A stretch of 64,000 bases of DNA from Peptoniphilus sp034090345 (lineage in GTDB: Bacteria > Bacillota > Clostridia > Tissierellales > Peptoniphilaceae). A model generated the notes under the pieces. That model worked only from the letters and a program-made list of their open reading frames with translations. It ran no database searches and was not told the origin of the DNA. How positions within the stretch are numbered: the stretch's first letter is position 1; each line of letters starts with the position of its first letter. Below are positions 44,533 through 52,957 of this stretch, one piece after another. Where the stretch lies: assembly GCF_034090345.1 (NCBI RefSeq), contig NZ_JAXDSS010000046.1, positions 31,717 through 95,716 on the forward strand, in the 5' to 3' direction. The translations under genes and the position numbers were made by a program.

Positions 44533-46617
44533 ATGAAATTTCAAATCGCATGTAATTTAAATGGTTATCTGCGCTTAAAGTTAGGTCGATATACTCTTGA
44601 TGAAGAAAAGTCATACTCTCTTTCTCATAAAATTAACAAATACAGTGGAGTTTATAAAGTCAGTGCAAACCACATAACCGGTTCTGTGCTGATAGAACAT
44701 GATACTGATGTAAATTCACTTATTGAAAATTTAAAAAAAATAGACTTGGACTCTCTTGAAGTGGTTCCATCTTATGAAAGAGATGAAAGCACTGCAATAG
44801 GTGTTAAATTTAGACAAAAGCTTTTGAATAAATTTTTAATTAGGTTTGTTGCAAGAAATCTAATTCCTAGTCCTATTGGAAAAATAGTAATTATAAAAAG
44901 AGCTCTTGGCTATATGAGTAAAGGTTTTAATTCTCTATCCAAGGGTGAAGTCAATGTAGATGTTTTAGACGGTTCTGTTATAGGTCTTTCTCTATTGAAA
45001 GGTCACTATGCAAATGCAGCTTCTATAATGTTCTTACTTGGAATCTCTGATGTGCTTGAAGAATACACTAGAGAAAAGAGTAGAAATACATTGTCGAGCG
45101 CATTGATATTCCAAGTTGATAAAGTTTGGATTAAAGGTGAAGATGGCGAACAATATCAAAAATCTCTCGTAGATGTTCAACTGGAAGAGCAAATCATCGT
45201 CCGTACCGGCTCAATGATTCCTGTTGATGGATATATAGTAAGCGGTGAATCTGAAGTCAATGAAGCAAGCATGACCGGAGAAAGTATGCCGGTTCAAAAA
45301 ACAGTTGGCGATTCTGTCTTCGCAGGAACAGTGGTTGTCGACGGCGAAATTTTAGTTTCTGTGAGGTCTCTTCACAGCGAGTCTAGAATTCAAAGCATAT
45401 TAACCATGGTTGAAGAATCCGAAGAATTAAAATCTGCAATTTCTTCTAAGGCTGCTCACTTAGCTGATAGAATCGTGCCTTACAGTTTCTTGTTTTCTGC
45501 AATTGTATTTGCACTTACTCGCAGTTCAGAAAAAGCTCTTTCAGCTCTTACTGTAGATTACTCTTGCGCTATAAAGTTGGCAACTCCTCTGTCAGTTATC
45601 TCTGCAATAAGCGAGGCTTCTAACAACAGAATTATGGTCAAGGGCGGAAAGTATCTTGAAACTTTAAGCGAAGCTGATACTATTGTATTCGATAAAACTG
45701 GCACACTTACTATGGCAACTCCTAAAGTTGTAAAAGTTATACCTTTTGGAGATTTTACAAGAGATGAAGCTCTTAGATTGGCAGCTTGCCTTGAGGAACA
45801 CTTCCCTCACAGCTTAGCTCGTGCCATTGTAAAAAAAGCCGAAGAAGAAAATTTAAAACACAAAGAAGAACATGCAGAAGTTCAATACATTGTATCCCAT
45901 GGAGTTCATTCTACATGGAGAGGACATAAAGTCCTAATAGGAAGTTCACACTTCTTAACAGACGATAACGGTGTATTTATTTCTGAAGATGAAGAAAATA
46001 TAATAAATTCTGAAGGCGCTGGATATTCTTGTGTATATCTATCGGTAGATGATAGACTTGCCGGTGTAATTTGCGTGCAAGACCCACCTCGTCCAGAAGC
46101 CCCAAGGATTATAGCTGAACTAAAAGCTCTTGGAATAGACAACATCTATATGCTCACAGGAGACAGCTCTCAAGCTGCTGAAAAAATAGCTGAAGAGTTA
46201 AATATAGATAATGTATTCTCAGGAGTATTACCTGAAGACAAAGCAGAAAAAATTGAAGAATTGCAAAGTAAAGGTCACCGCGTAATCATGGTAGGAGATG
46301 GTATAAATGATACTCCTGCACTAGCTAAGGCCGACGTTTCTATCTCTTTAAGAGATGCTACTGACCTTGCAAGAGAAGTTTCTGATATCACTCTGTTAGA
46401 TAGCAATTTAAATTCTCTAATAGAGCTTAGAAAACTTAGCCGTGGAATGACTAATCGTATTGAATCGAATTTCACGAAAATTTTTACAATAAATACAATG
46501 TTGTTAGTGCTTGGTGCATTTGGAACTCTTAGACCTACTAGCACAGCACTTCTACACAATGTTTCAACTGCGCTAATAGGTGCAAGTTCAACTAGAAATA
46601 TTTTACCTTTAAATTAA
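44533..46617 (+). CDS. P1B-type heavy-metal ATPase with atypical S-C-A membrane motif
   Basis: Protein of 694 residues. The N-terminal domain (1-80) is ferredoxin-like but lacks the CxxC of typical HMA domains. Actuator motif is TGES (248-251), phosphorylation site D387 in DKTGTLT, and hinge MVGDGINDTPAL. Where copper and zinc pumps have CPC, this one has S344-C345-A346 in VDYSCAIKLATPL. Hydrophobic segments are short in the N-terminal half. Metal specificity is therefore open. It follows the Cys-tailed small protein by 6 nt and ends at a terminator. Confidence 0.88.
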   Translation: MKFQIACNLNGYLRLKLGRYTLDEEKSYSLSHKINKYSGVYKVSANHITGSVLIEHDTDVNSLIENLKKIDLDSLEVVPSYERDESTAIGVKFRQKLLNKFLIRFVARNLIPSPIGKIVIIKRALGYMSKGFNSLSKGEVNVDVLDGSVIGLSLLKGHYANAASIMFLLGISDVLEEYTREKSRNTLSSALIFQVDKVWIKGEDGEQYQKSLVDVQLEEQIIVRTGSMIPVDGYIVSGESEVNEASMTGESMPVQKTVGDSVFAGTVVVDGEILVSVRSLHSESRIQSILTMVEESEELKSAISSKAAHLADRIVPYSFLFSAIVFALTRSSEKALSALTVDYSCAIKLATPLSVISAISEASNNRIMVKGGKYLETLSEADTIVFDKTGTLTMATPKVVKVIPFGDFTRDEALRLAACLEEHFPHSLARAIVKKAEEENLKHKEEHAEVQYIVSHGVHSTWRGHKVLIGSSHFLTDDNGVFISEDEENIINSEGAGYSCVYLSVDDRLAGVICVQDPPRPEAPRIIAELKALGIDNIYMLTGDSSQAAEKIAEELNIDNVFSGVLPEDKAEKIEELQSKGHRVIMVGDGINDTPALAKADVSISLRDATDLAREVSDITLLDSNLNSLIELRKLSRGMTNRIESNFTKIFTINTMLLVLGAFGTLRPTSTALLHNVSTALIGASSTRNILPLN

Positions 46618-46620
46618 AAT

Positions 46621-46650
46621 AATCGGCATACTCGAAAGAATATGCCGATT
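46621..46650. terminator. Bidirectional intrinsic terminator
   Basis: A 10-bp perfect stem AATCGGCATA / TATGCCGATT with a 10-nt loop between the convergent ATPase and thioredoxin-like genes. Confidence 0.85.
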
Positions 46651-46652
46651 TA

Positions 46653-46937
46653 TTATTTTCTTTTTTCAAGTAGCTCAGCGCTCTCTTCTACACTTAGAAG
46701 TTTTCCATAACTTACAACTTCTCCGTCAACCACAAGAGCCGGCGTACTCATAACACCCATACTTGCAATAACTGAAAAATCAGTTATGTGATGAATTTCT
46801 TCTTCAACACCTAATTTTTTCAAAGCTTCTTTTACATTATCTTCTAATTGATTACACTTCTTGCAACCTGAACCAAGTACATAAATTCCTCTATCTTCTA
46901 CAGATTGAGCTTCTTCTTTTTTCTTTTTAAAAAACAT
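46653..46937 (-). CDS. Small redox-active disulfide protein (thioredoxin-like, MTH895 type)
   Basis: Protein of 94 residues. After a basic N-terminal tail (MFFKKKKEE), a thioredoxin-like core has the redox motif G-C-K-K-C in LGSGCKKCNQLED and the cis-proline region MGVMSTPALVVDGEVVSYG. Such proteins accompany ArsP/DUF318 permeases. It lies 8 nt after the permease gene in an arsR-permease-thioredoxin unit and may reduce or deliver the substrate (inference). Confidence 0.9.
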   Translation of the reverse strand: MFFKKKKEEAQSVEDRGIYVLGSGCKKCNQLEDNVKEALKKLGVEEEIHHITDFSVIASMGVMSTPALVVDGEVVSYGKLLSVEESAELLEKRK

Positions 46938-46945
46938 AATTCCTC

Positions 46946-47953
46946 CTAAACAAACAAATAATAAAACAAATTGAATAAATATCCTACCAACACTATTCCA
47001 ATTGTGCTTATAGCTACAAATACAGTTAATAACTTTGGCTTTATCGCTCTTCTAAGCATTATAATCGACGGAAGACTTAGAGTAGTTACTCCCATCATAA
47101 AACTTAAAACCGTACCAAGCATGGCTCCCTTAGATAACAACGCCTCTGCTATTGGAATTGTCCCAAATATATCAGCATACATTGGTATCCCAACTAGTGT
47201 CGCAAGTACAACCCCAAATGAATTGTCTTGACCCAAAATTCTCGTTATAAAACTCTGCGGAATCCAGTTGTGTATAAACGCTCCAATGCCAACTCCAACT
47301 AATATATAGATAAAAACTTTTGAGAAAGTTTCAACCACTTGCCCCTTTGCAAAGTTTACTCGCTCTCTGCTGCTAATTTCTCTTTCCTTTATTTCAATTC
47401 CCTTAGGAGCGTTTAATATAAAATCCTCTAATTCATTTTCTAAGTTTAATTTTTCAATTAGAGTTCCCCCCACTACAGCTATAACCAAGCCAAGAAACAC
47501 ATAGGCAAGTCCTATCTTAAAACCAAAAATGCTCACTAACAGCACCAAACTCCCAAGGTCTACCATTGGCGAAGATATTAAAAAACTAAACGTTACACCA
47601 AGAGGCAAACCTGCGGAGCTAAATCCTATGAACAGTGGAATTGATGAACAAGAACAAAACGGTGTTACAGTTCCAAGTAAAGCCGCCATTATATTTGCTC
47701 CAATGCCGTTAAATCTTCCAAGTATCCTTTTGCTTCTCTCCGGTGGAAAATAGCTTTGAATATATGAAATAATAAATATCAAGGTACATAATAAAATGGT
47801 TATCTTGAGTACATCATATATAAAAAATTGTAAACTCACCCCGAATTTAGTATGTATATCTACGCCAAAACTAATTAATAATTTTACGACTATATCATTT
47901 AGCCAAGCCATGCCAAAAACTTGACTTTGAATAAATTTCACAACCTCTATCAT
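46946..47953 (-). CDS. DUF318/ArsP-type permease
   Basis: Protein of 335 residues with about eight membrane segments. Family features are FCSCSSIPLFIGFSSAGLPL, which carries paired cysteines, SPMVDLGSLVLL and GIPMYADIFGTIPIAEALL. Members such as ArsP export organoarsenicals; others have unknown substrates. AGAGGT precedes the ATG. Its gene is preceded by an ArsR-family gene and a second copy of the presumed operator, indicating metalloid or metal-controlled expression. Confidence 0.88.
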   Translation of the reverse strand: MIEVVKFIQSQVFGMAWLNDIVVKLLISFGVDIHTKFGVSLQFFIYDVLKITILLCTLIFIISYIQSYFPPERSKRILGRFNGIGANIMAALLGTVTPFCSCSSIPLFIGFSSAGLPLGVTFSFLISSPMVDLGSLVLLVSIFGFKIGLAYVFLGLVIAVVGGTLIEKLNLENELEDFILNAPKGIEIKEREISSRERVNFAKGQVVETFSKVFIYILVGVGIGAFIHNWIPQSFITRILGQDNSFGVVLATLVGIPMYADIFGTIPIAEALLSKGAMLGTVLSFMMGVTTLSLPSIIMLRRAIKPKLLTVFVAISTIGIVLVGYLFNLFYYLFV

Positions 47954-47970
47954 CTAAAACCTCTTTTCAT

Positions 47971-47986
47971 ATCAAATTATTTTGAT
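47971..47986. promoter_or_regulatory. Inner ArsR-type operator before the permease gene
   Basis: ATCAAA-TTAT-TTTGAT, a 6-bp perfect dyad with a 4-bp spacer, followed by GTAT. It has the same arms and spacing as the site in front of arsR. Confidence 0.6.
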
Positions 47987-48013
47987 GTATTGTGTATTTT
48001 TTAAACCATCTTC

Positions 48014-48295
48014 TCAGATGGCTTTATCTATCATCTTTAACAATATTCTCGACGCCGTTTCTATTCCCTCTTCAGATAAGTTGTAATAAGTCCATTTTCC
48101 GTCTTGTCTGCCAATTACAACTCCTGCTTCAGTCAATATCTTCATGTGATATGAGAGCCCTGATTGCGTTAAATCCAATTTTTCAAGCAATACACAAGCG
48201 CATTTTTCTCCTTGCTTTAGCATATCCAATATCGCTAATCTCTTTGGGTCACAAAATGCTTTAAACACTTTTGAATTTTCAACATAACTCTTCAC
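48014..48295 (-). CDS. ArsR/SmtB-family metal-sensing repressor
   Basis: Protein of 93 residues, a complete winged helix-turn-helix. KVFKAFCDPKRLAILDML opens the fold, KCACVLLEKL holds the paired cysteines of the ArsR metalloid site, and LTQSGLSYHMKIL is the recognition helix. It releases DNA on binding a metal or metalloid. The start codon is GTG, fixed by GAGGTGG. A perfect dyad (CATCAAA-N4-TTTGATG) lies 13 bp upstream. Confidence 0.92.
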   Translation of the reverse strand: MKSYVENSKVFKAFCDPKRLAILDMLKQGEKCACVLLEKLDLTQSGLSYHMKILTEAGVVIGRQDGKWTYYNLSEEGIETASRILLKMIDKAI

Positions 48296-48307
48296 TAAAC
48301 CACCTCA

Positions 48308-48325
48308 CATCAAATATTTTTGATG
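48308..48325. promoter_or_regulatory. ArsR-type operator upstream of arsR
   Basis: CATCAAA-TATT-TTTGATG, a 7-bp perfect inverted repeat with a 4-bp spacer, directly in front of the repressor gene. A copy with the same core lies between arsR and the permease gene. Confidence 0.7.
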
Positions 48326-48368
48326 TATTTATAATAACACAAACTCTTCATAGGTTCAAGTATTAAAA

Positions 48369-48393
48369 AAGGACTCCCTTAAAAAAAGTCCTT
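48369..48393 (-). terminator. Intrinsic terminator of the threonine aldolase gene
   Basis: Stem AAGGACT / AGTCCTT with an A-rich 11-nt loop; followed by TTTTTTAAT on the minus strand. Confidence 0.75.
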
Positions 48394-48399
48394 AAATTA

Positions 48400-49404
48400 T
48401 TATAATGCACTTGCTAAATTTTCTATTTCTTCATCTGTTGTAAGATATGTCGTTACAAATCTCAAAACTCTGTTGTCTTCATCTAACGGCATTACTTCAA
48501 ACATATTATCTACTGCCAACTGTTCAATTTTTTCCAGTGGATATTCTATAAATATTTGATTCGAAACCGGTTCTTGATAGAATTTAGCTCCTGCACTTCT
48601 CAACTTGCTCTCTAATTTTTTAGAAGCTTCAAATGATTTTTTCCCAAGTTCATAGTATAGACCATCTTCAAAAAGAGCTGCAAATTGTGCCCCTAGTGCA
48701 AACCCCTTTGCCATAACCGCTCCTCGTTGTTTCATAAACTTTCTAACGTTAACTTTTAAATCTTCATCTACAATTACAATCGCCTCTCCATACATTGCAC
48801 CATTTTTTGTTCCGCCAAGCGTGAAGATGTCGCATACCTTTGGAAGTTCAGATATATCAATTCCACTCGCCGCAAGTCCGGTCGCCATTCTAGCTCCGTC
48901 TATATATAAATACAGTCCATGTAGCACGCACACTCTGTATATTTCCTTTATCTCTTCCAGTGAATATACAGTTCCCAGCTCTGTGGTCTGTGAGATGTAT
49001 ACTAATTTAGGTTCAATATGATATTCTTCTCCTAAGCTTAGTATTTTTTCTTCTATCAATTCTGCACTTAACTTTCCATTAGCCACTTCTATAGTTTCAA
49101 GCTTATGACCTGTAGCTTCAATTGAACCGGTCTCATGGGCAGTTATGTGACCTGTGCTAGCCGCAATTATTCCTTCGTATGGCATCAAGTTGGCACTTAT
49201 AGCAACTATATTAGCTATAGTACCTCCGCCGACAAATTCAATTTCAACAGTTTCATCTTTTAAATCCCGTCTAATATAACTTTTAGCTTGCTCAGTATAA
49301 CAATCTGAACCATAACCCAAGTGTCCATTTCTTTCAATTTTACCAAGCTTTTCAAAAACTCTCTCATGACATAAATCATTATAGTCGTTTACAAAAATAT
49401 TCAT
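48400..49404 (-). CDS. ltaE: Low-specificity L-threonine aldolase
   Basis: Protein of 334 residues in the beta-eliminating lyase fold. It begins FVNDYNDLCHERVFE, has FVGGGTIANIVAISA, STGHITAHETGSIE, LYIDGARMATGLAA (PLP-binding Asp) and the Schiff-base lysine in TLGGTKNGAMYG. It splits threonine or allo-threonine into glycine and acetaldehyde. It stands alone and diverges from a PLP aminotransferase gene. Confidence 0.92.
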   Translation of the reverse strand: MNIFVNDYNDLCHERVFEKLGKIERNGHLGYGSDCYTEQAKSYIRRDLKDETVEIEFVGGGTIANIVAISANLMPYEGIIAASTGHITAHETGSIEATGHKLETIEVANGKLSAELIEEKILSLGEEYHIEPKLVYISQTTELGTVYSLEEIKEIYRVCVLHGLYLYIDGARMATGLAASGIDISELPKVCDIFTLGGTKNGAMYGEAIVIVDEDLKVNVRKFMKQRGAVMAKGFALGAQFAALFEDGLYYELGKKSFEASKKLESKLRSAGAKFYQEPVSNQIFIEYPLEKIEQLAVDNMFEVMPLDEDNRVLRFVTTYLTTDEEIENLASAL

Positions 49405-49461
49405 ACTTCACCTCTTTGTTACAATTATACTACTCATGATATAATATTGGCGAGGTGTATT

Positions 49462-50532
49462 ATGAAAGATAAACATGGTGCAAATATTTTTGAAATTTCA
49501 AGAGAATATGGCTTTGACGAAACTCAAATCTCAGATTTCTCGTCCAATATAAATCCTATAGGACCTTCTGTGTCATCTATAGAATACTTAAAAGACAATT
49601 TAAATTTGGTCACAACATATCCTGACCCTGAATATGTCTCTCTTAAAGAGAGCATATCGTCTTATTCCGGTGCAAACATGGAGAATATTGTGCTTGGAGC
49701 AGGAACAACAGAGCTGTTTAAACAATATATAAGTTTAATTTCACCTAAAAAAGCTTTAGTATTTTCTCCTTGTTACTCAGAATATGAAAATGAACTCAAA
49801 AATATAAATGCTGAAATATTTTATGAAGACTTGCTCGAAAAAAATAAATATGCAGTATCTTTGGACTCTATAATAGAAAAAATTAAATCTCTAAACATAG
49901 ATATGTTGATATTTGCAAACCCAAACAATCCAACTGGAACAATACTAAGACGTGATGAAATTTCTGCAATACTTGAGACCGGCATTCATCTCTTAGTTGA
50001 TGAAACCTATGTAGAATTTACCGACAAAAGCAAATTTTCAGCAGTTAAACTCACTAGCCAATATCCCAATCTATTTGTAGCAAGAGGTGTGAGCAAATTT
50101 TTTGCAACTCCCGGAATACGTCTTGGCTATGGAATCACATCAGACGAAAAACTACTGACTACTCTTAAAGAAAACTCCATGCTTTGGAATGTAAATATAT
50201 TTGCCGATACTCTAGGTCAAAAAATGTTCCAGGACTCAAAGTATCAATCTGAAGTGTTTGCATTTATGAACTCACAAAGAGACTATTTTTTTAAAGAGCT
50301 GTCTGAAATAAAAAATATAAAGTGCTTTCCATCCTATGGTAACTTTATTCTGTGTAAAATTTTAAACGGCTCAACCGCAGCCGAACTAAGAGAACATCTT
50401 ATGAAAAAGGCCATCGTCATTCGAGATTGTTCAAACTTTAAAAATTTAGACGAAAAGAATTTTAGATTTTGTATATTATCTGAAGAAGAAAACAAAAGAC
50501 TGATATCCGAATTAAAAGAATATTTCAAATAA
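49462..50532 (+). CDS. PLP-dependent aminotransferase, HisC/CobD-like
   Basis: Protein of 356 residues, class I/II fold. It opens with KHGANIFEISREYGF and DFSSNINPIGPS, like threonine-phosphate decarboxylase CobD. It has PNNPTGTI, VDETYVEF and the lysine in SKFFATPGIRLGYG. No cobalamin or histidine genes are nearby, so the exact reaction (histidinol-phosphate aminotransferase, CobD or other) is open. ATG chosen with GAGGTG upstream. Strong terminator follows. Confidence 0.88.
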   Translation: MKDKHGANIFEISREYGFDETQISDFSSNINPIGPSVSSIEYLKDNLNLVTTYPDPEYVSLKESISSYSGANMENIVLGAGTTELFKQYISLISPKKALVFSPCYSEYENELKNINAEIFYEDLLEKNKYAVSLDSIIEKIKSLNIDMLIFANPNNPTGTILRRDEISAILETGIHLLVDETYVEFTDKSKFSAVKLTSQYPNLFVARGVSKFFATPGIRLGYGITSDEKLLTTLKENSMLWNVNIFADTLGQKMFQDSKYQSEVFAFMNSQRDYFFKELSEIKNIKCFPSYGNFILCKILNGSTAAELREHLMKKAIVIRDCSNFKNLDEKNFRFCILSEEENKRLISELKEYFK

Positions 50533-50563
50533 AGAGCTTTGTCCTCGTAGCGACAAAGCTCTT
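50532..50563. terminator. Bidirectional intrinsic terminator
   Basis: A 12-bp perfect stem AAGAGCTTTGTC / GACAAAGCTCTT with an 8-nt loop and TTTT tail between convergent genes. Confidence 0.9.
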
Positions 50564-50565
50564 TT

Positions 50566-51984
50566 TTAAAATGTTGAAAGTCCACTAAACTCTTGGACTC
50601 TATATATTATATTTTTCCACCATATATCTTCGGCATTTGTATTGTAGTCAAGTGTATAAGTTCTGCCTCGGTTATACCATAACATATCTATATAATTTGA
50701 AACCTTTTGCATTTCTTCAGTGTCCTTATTTCCTATTATCACTACATCCGATTCCAAATTCAAATCATCTAAATTTCTTCTTGTGAAGTTAGCCGAACCA
50801 CCTACCAAGACCATTTCATCATTGGTTTCTAAAACAAGTAACTTTGAATGGAATTGCTCTGCATTTGTATTGTACCATTTAATTTCCATATTTTTTTCTT
50901 TAGACAGTTCATTTGCAACTTGTTTATTAGGTATTCCTATCTTCTCCTGACCAAAGGCATCCTTATTTAAATCTAAAATCAATCTTATTTCAACGTCTCT
51001 CCCGGATGCTTTTTTTAATTCTTTTATAACGCCTCGATGTGATAAGTAAAATACACCTAGGAACAATTTATCTCCCTTTTTAGAACGTCTTATAGTATCT
51101 ATCAAAGCGTCCTTTATTTTTCCTTCAGTTACGCTTTGTATCTCAAACTCTCCACCTTTTACATCTTTTACTATAAATTCAAGCGCTCGAGATTCCAAGT
51201 TTGAAAATCTTATAATAGCTTTTTCAGATTCCAATATATCGTTTAACACGGCACCTTTGACTTTAAAAGCTATGTTAGAATGAAGAGCACTTCCATCATG
51301 TGGGTTTGCAGAAGCTATTATGGCTTCCTTTTCATTCACGACAACTTTTCTATGGTTGGCTTTAAAATTTAAAAGCTTTGTATATTCTGAAATAGAAACT
51401 TTTTCTCCCTTTCTAAATAAATTCGGAAGAAATTGTCCTTTGCCGGTCGATAAATTTCTAAAATATGCTCTATAAAAACTTGTATATAACGGATTTGAAT
51501 CTTTTATTGCATCTAAATCAGTAACCAAAACTTCTATATTGGCCTCTTTTAACCTTCTGAAGTTTTCCGGCATATATCCCCCATAAAAAGTATTTATAGG
51601 GTCTGTTATAAGTACTATCGGCAAATTAGGATTTTCCGTTTTTTTCTTCAAAAGAGCTTCTGTAAGTTCATTTGAAAGTGCGGGCATATCGTACTTGTCC
51701 TTGTCGTAGTCATCATTGAACAAGAAAAAGTCTAACAATAAAAAGTTTTCTGCGTCGTCTATTAATTTATATACATTTGAAAAAATTTCCTGCTCCGATT
51801 TTCTGTGTCCTTTGGAGTCAGAATAAGTTAAATCGTATAGAAATTCAAAATCTCCACGATGCTCTAAGCTCTTATAAGAAACATCTTCAGGTATTTCTCT
51901 AAAAGATTCAATTAAAAATGCCCCAAAAGGTACTACAACAAATAAAAATAATAAAACTATTTTTAAAAACATCTTCATCTTCAA
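50566..51984 (-). CDS. Phospholipase D-like membrane-anchored protein
   Basis: Protein of 472 residues. An N-terminal membrane anchor (about 4-27) is followed by two PLD half-sites. The first is NHRKVVVNEKEAI followed by SANPHDGS, the second FHSKLLVLE followed by VGGSANFTRRNLDDLN. Both have H-x-K with Glu in place of the usual Asp. It is related to cardiolipin synthase-like phosphatidyltransferases and is probably active at the membrane surface. It lies 4 nt after the alpha/beta hydrolase gene, forming a two-gene operon. Confidence 0.88.
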   Translation of the reverse strand: MKMKMFLKIVLLFLFVVVPFGAFLIESFREIPEDVSYKSLEHRGDFEFLYDLTYSDSKGHRKSEQEIFSNVYKLIDDAENFLLLDFFLFNDDYDKDKYDMPALSNELTEALLKKKTENPNLPIVLITDPINTFYGGYMPENFRRLKEANIEVLVTDLDAIKDSNPLYTSFYRAYFRNLSTGKGQFLPNLFRKGEKVSISEYTKLLNFKANHRKVVVNEKEAIIASANPHDGSALHSNIAFKVKGAVLNDILESEKAIIRFSNLESRALEFIVKDVKGGEFEIQSVTEGKIKDALIDTIRRSKKGDKLFLGVFYLSHRGVIKELKKASGRDVEIRLILDLNKDAFGQEKIGIPNKQVANELSKEKNMEIKWYNTNAEQFHSKLLVLETNDEMVLVGGSANFTRRNLDDLNLESDVVIIGNKDTEEMQKVSNYIDMLWYNRGRTYTLDYNTNAEDIWWKNIIYRVQEFSGLSTF

Positions 51985-51988
51985 CCTC

Positions 51989-52849
51989 TTATTGGCAAAA
52001 AGCTCTTATCTCTTTAATTAACTCTTCATATTCATCCGACATTACAGCATGACCACACTTGTCGTACATCACCAGCTCAGCTTGTTTAGAAAAATAATTT
52101 TTATTTACTCTAGCTATCAATGAATCCACAACCTTATCTCCGGTACCGTGAACAATTAAAATCGGTATATTATCTCTAATTGCTTTGTTGAATCTAAAAT
52201 TTCCAACTGCATTCCCGGCTTCAGACAAGCATCTTTGTTTTACAGTATCTTGTAAATTTCTCTCATATATCTCATCACCCGGATAATTTTCCGTATATAC
52301 CAAACTCTTTAGTATTCCACTCATTCCCCTGTACTTTATAGCTTCATTAGCATGTTCTAAAAAAGAAGTTATCGGATTATACTTAACCAAGCTTTGAGTT
52401 AGAGTAAAATTAACATTGTATATTTGGTTGCAAATACCATTCATTCCCGTTGTCAGTGGAAGCTCCGCACCATACACTCCTATGGACGCCATAAGTATGG
52501 CTTTTTTCACTCTGAATCTCAGGTCTTGATCTGCCATAAACTCCATTACAATTCCACCGCCCAATGACCAACCCAATATGTAAAATTCTTTTAAGTCCAA
52601 TTCCATTACAAACTCTCTAATATCATCTGTAAAGTCAGATATACTATTTATTTTCTTATTGTATGAACTATTTCCATACCCTCTTAAATCAGGAGCTATA
52701 ACTCTATAATCTTTAGACAATTCTTCTATCATCTCTGTAAAAAATACTGAAGTAGATATATTGCCATGTATTAATAATAAAATTGGCCCTATTCCCTTTT
52801 CTCTATAAAATATCTCTTCGCCATTTACTCTTATAGTTTTACATTTCAA
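51989..52849 (-). CDS. Alpha/beta hydrolase
   Basis: Protein of 286 residues. Fold motifs are LLIHGNISTSVFF (oxyanion region), APDLRGYGNSS, the nucleophile elbow GWSLGGG, and C-terminal VHGTGDKVVDS and KCGHAVMSDEY with Asp and His of the triad. The substrate is unknown; an ester or lipid is likely given the PLD-like partner. The start codon is TTG, with GGAGGT 6 nt upstream. Confidence 0.9.
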   Translation of the reverse strand: MKCKTIRVNGEEIFYREKGIGPILLLIHGNISTSVFFTEMIEELSKDYRVIAPDLRGYGNSSYNKKINSISDFTDDIREFVMELDLKEFYILGWSLGGGIVMEFMADQDLRFRVKKAILMASIGVYGAELPLTTGMNGICNQIYNVNFTLTQSLVKYNPITSFLEHANEAIKYRGMSGILKSLVYTENYPGDEIYERNLQDTVKQRCLSEAGNAVGNFRFNKAIRDNIPILIVHGTGDKVVDSLIARVNKNYFSKQAELVMYDKCGHAVMSDEYEELIKEIRAFCQ

Positions 52850-52957
52850 AATTGACCTCCAAACTATTTTAATTTTATCAAAATCGCTAAATCATTACAA
52901 TCGTGCCAATTGAAATTATAAAGTTCCTAATATATAATTTTTACAAAGGAGGCAAAA

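Noticed and set aside
49462..50532. Naming the aminotransferase hisC or cobD
   Set aside because: No histidine or cobalamin genes are near, and the motifs do not distinguish the two.
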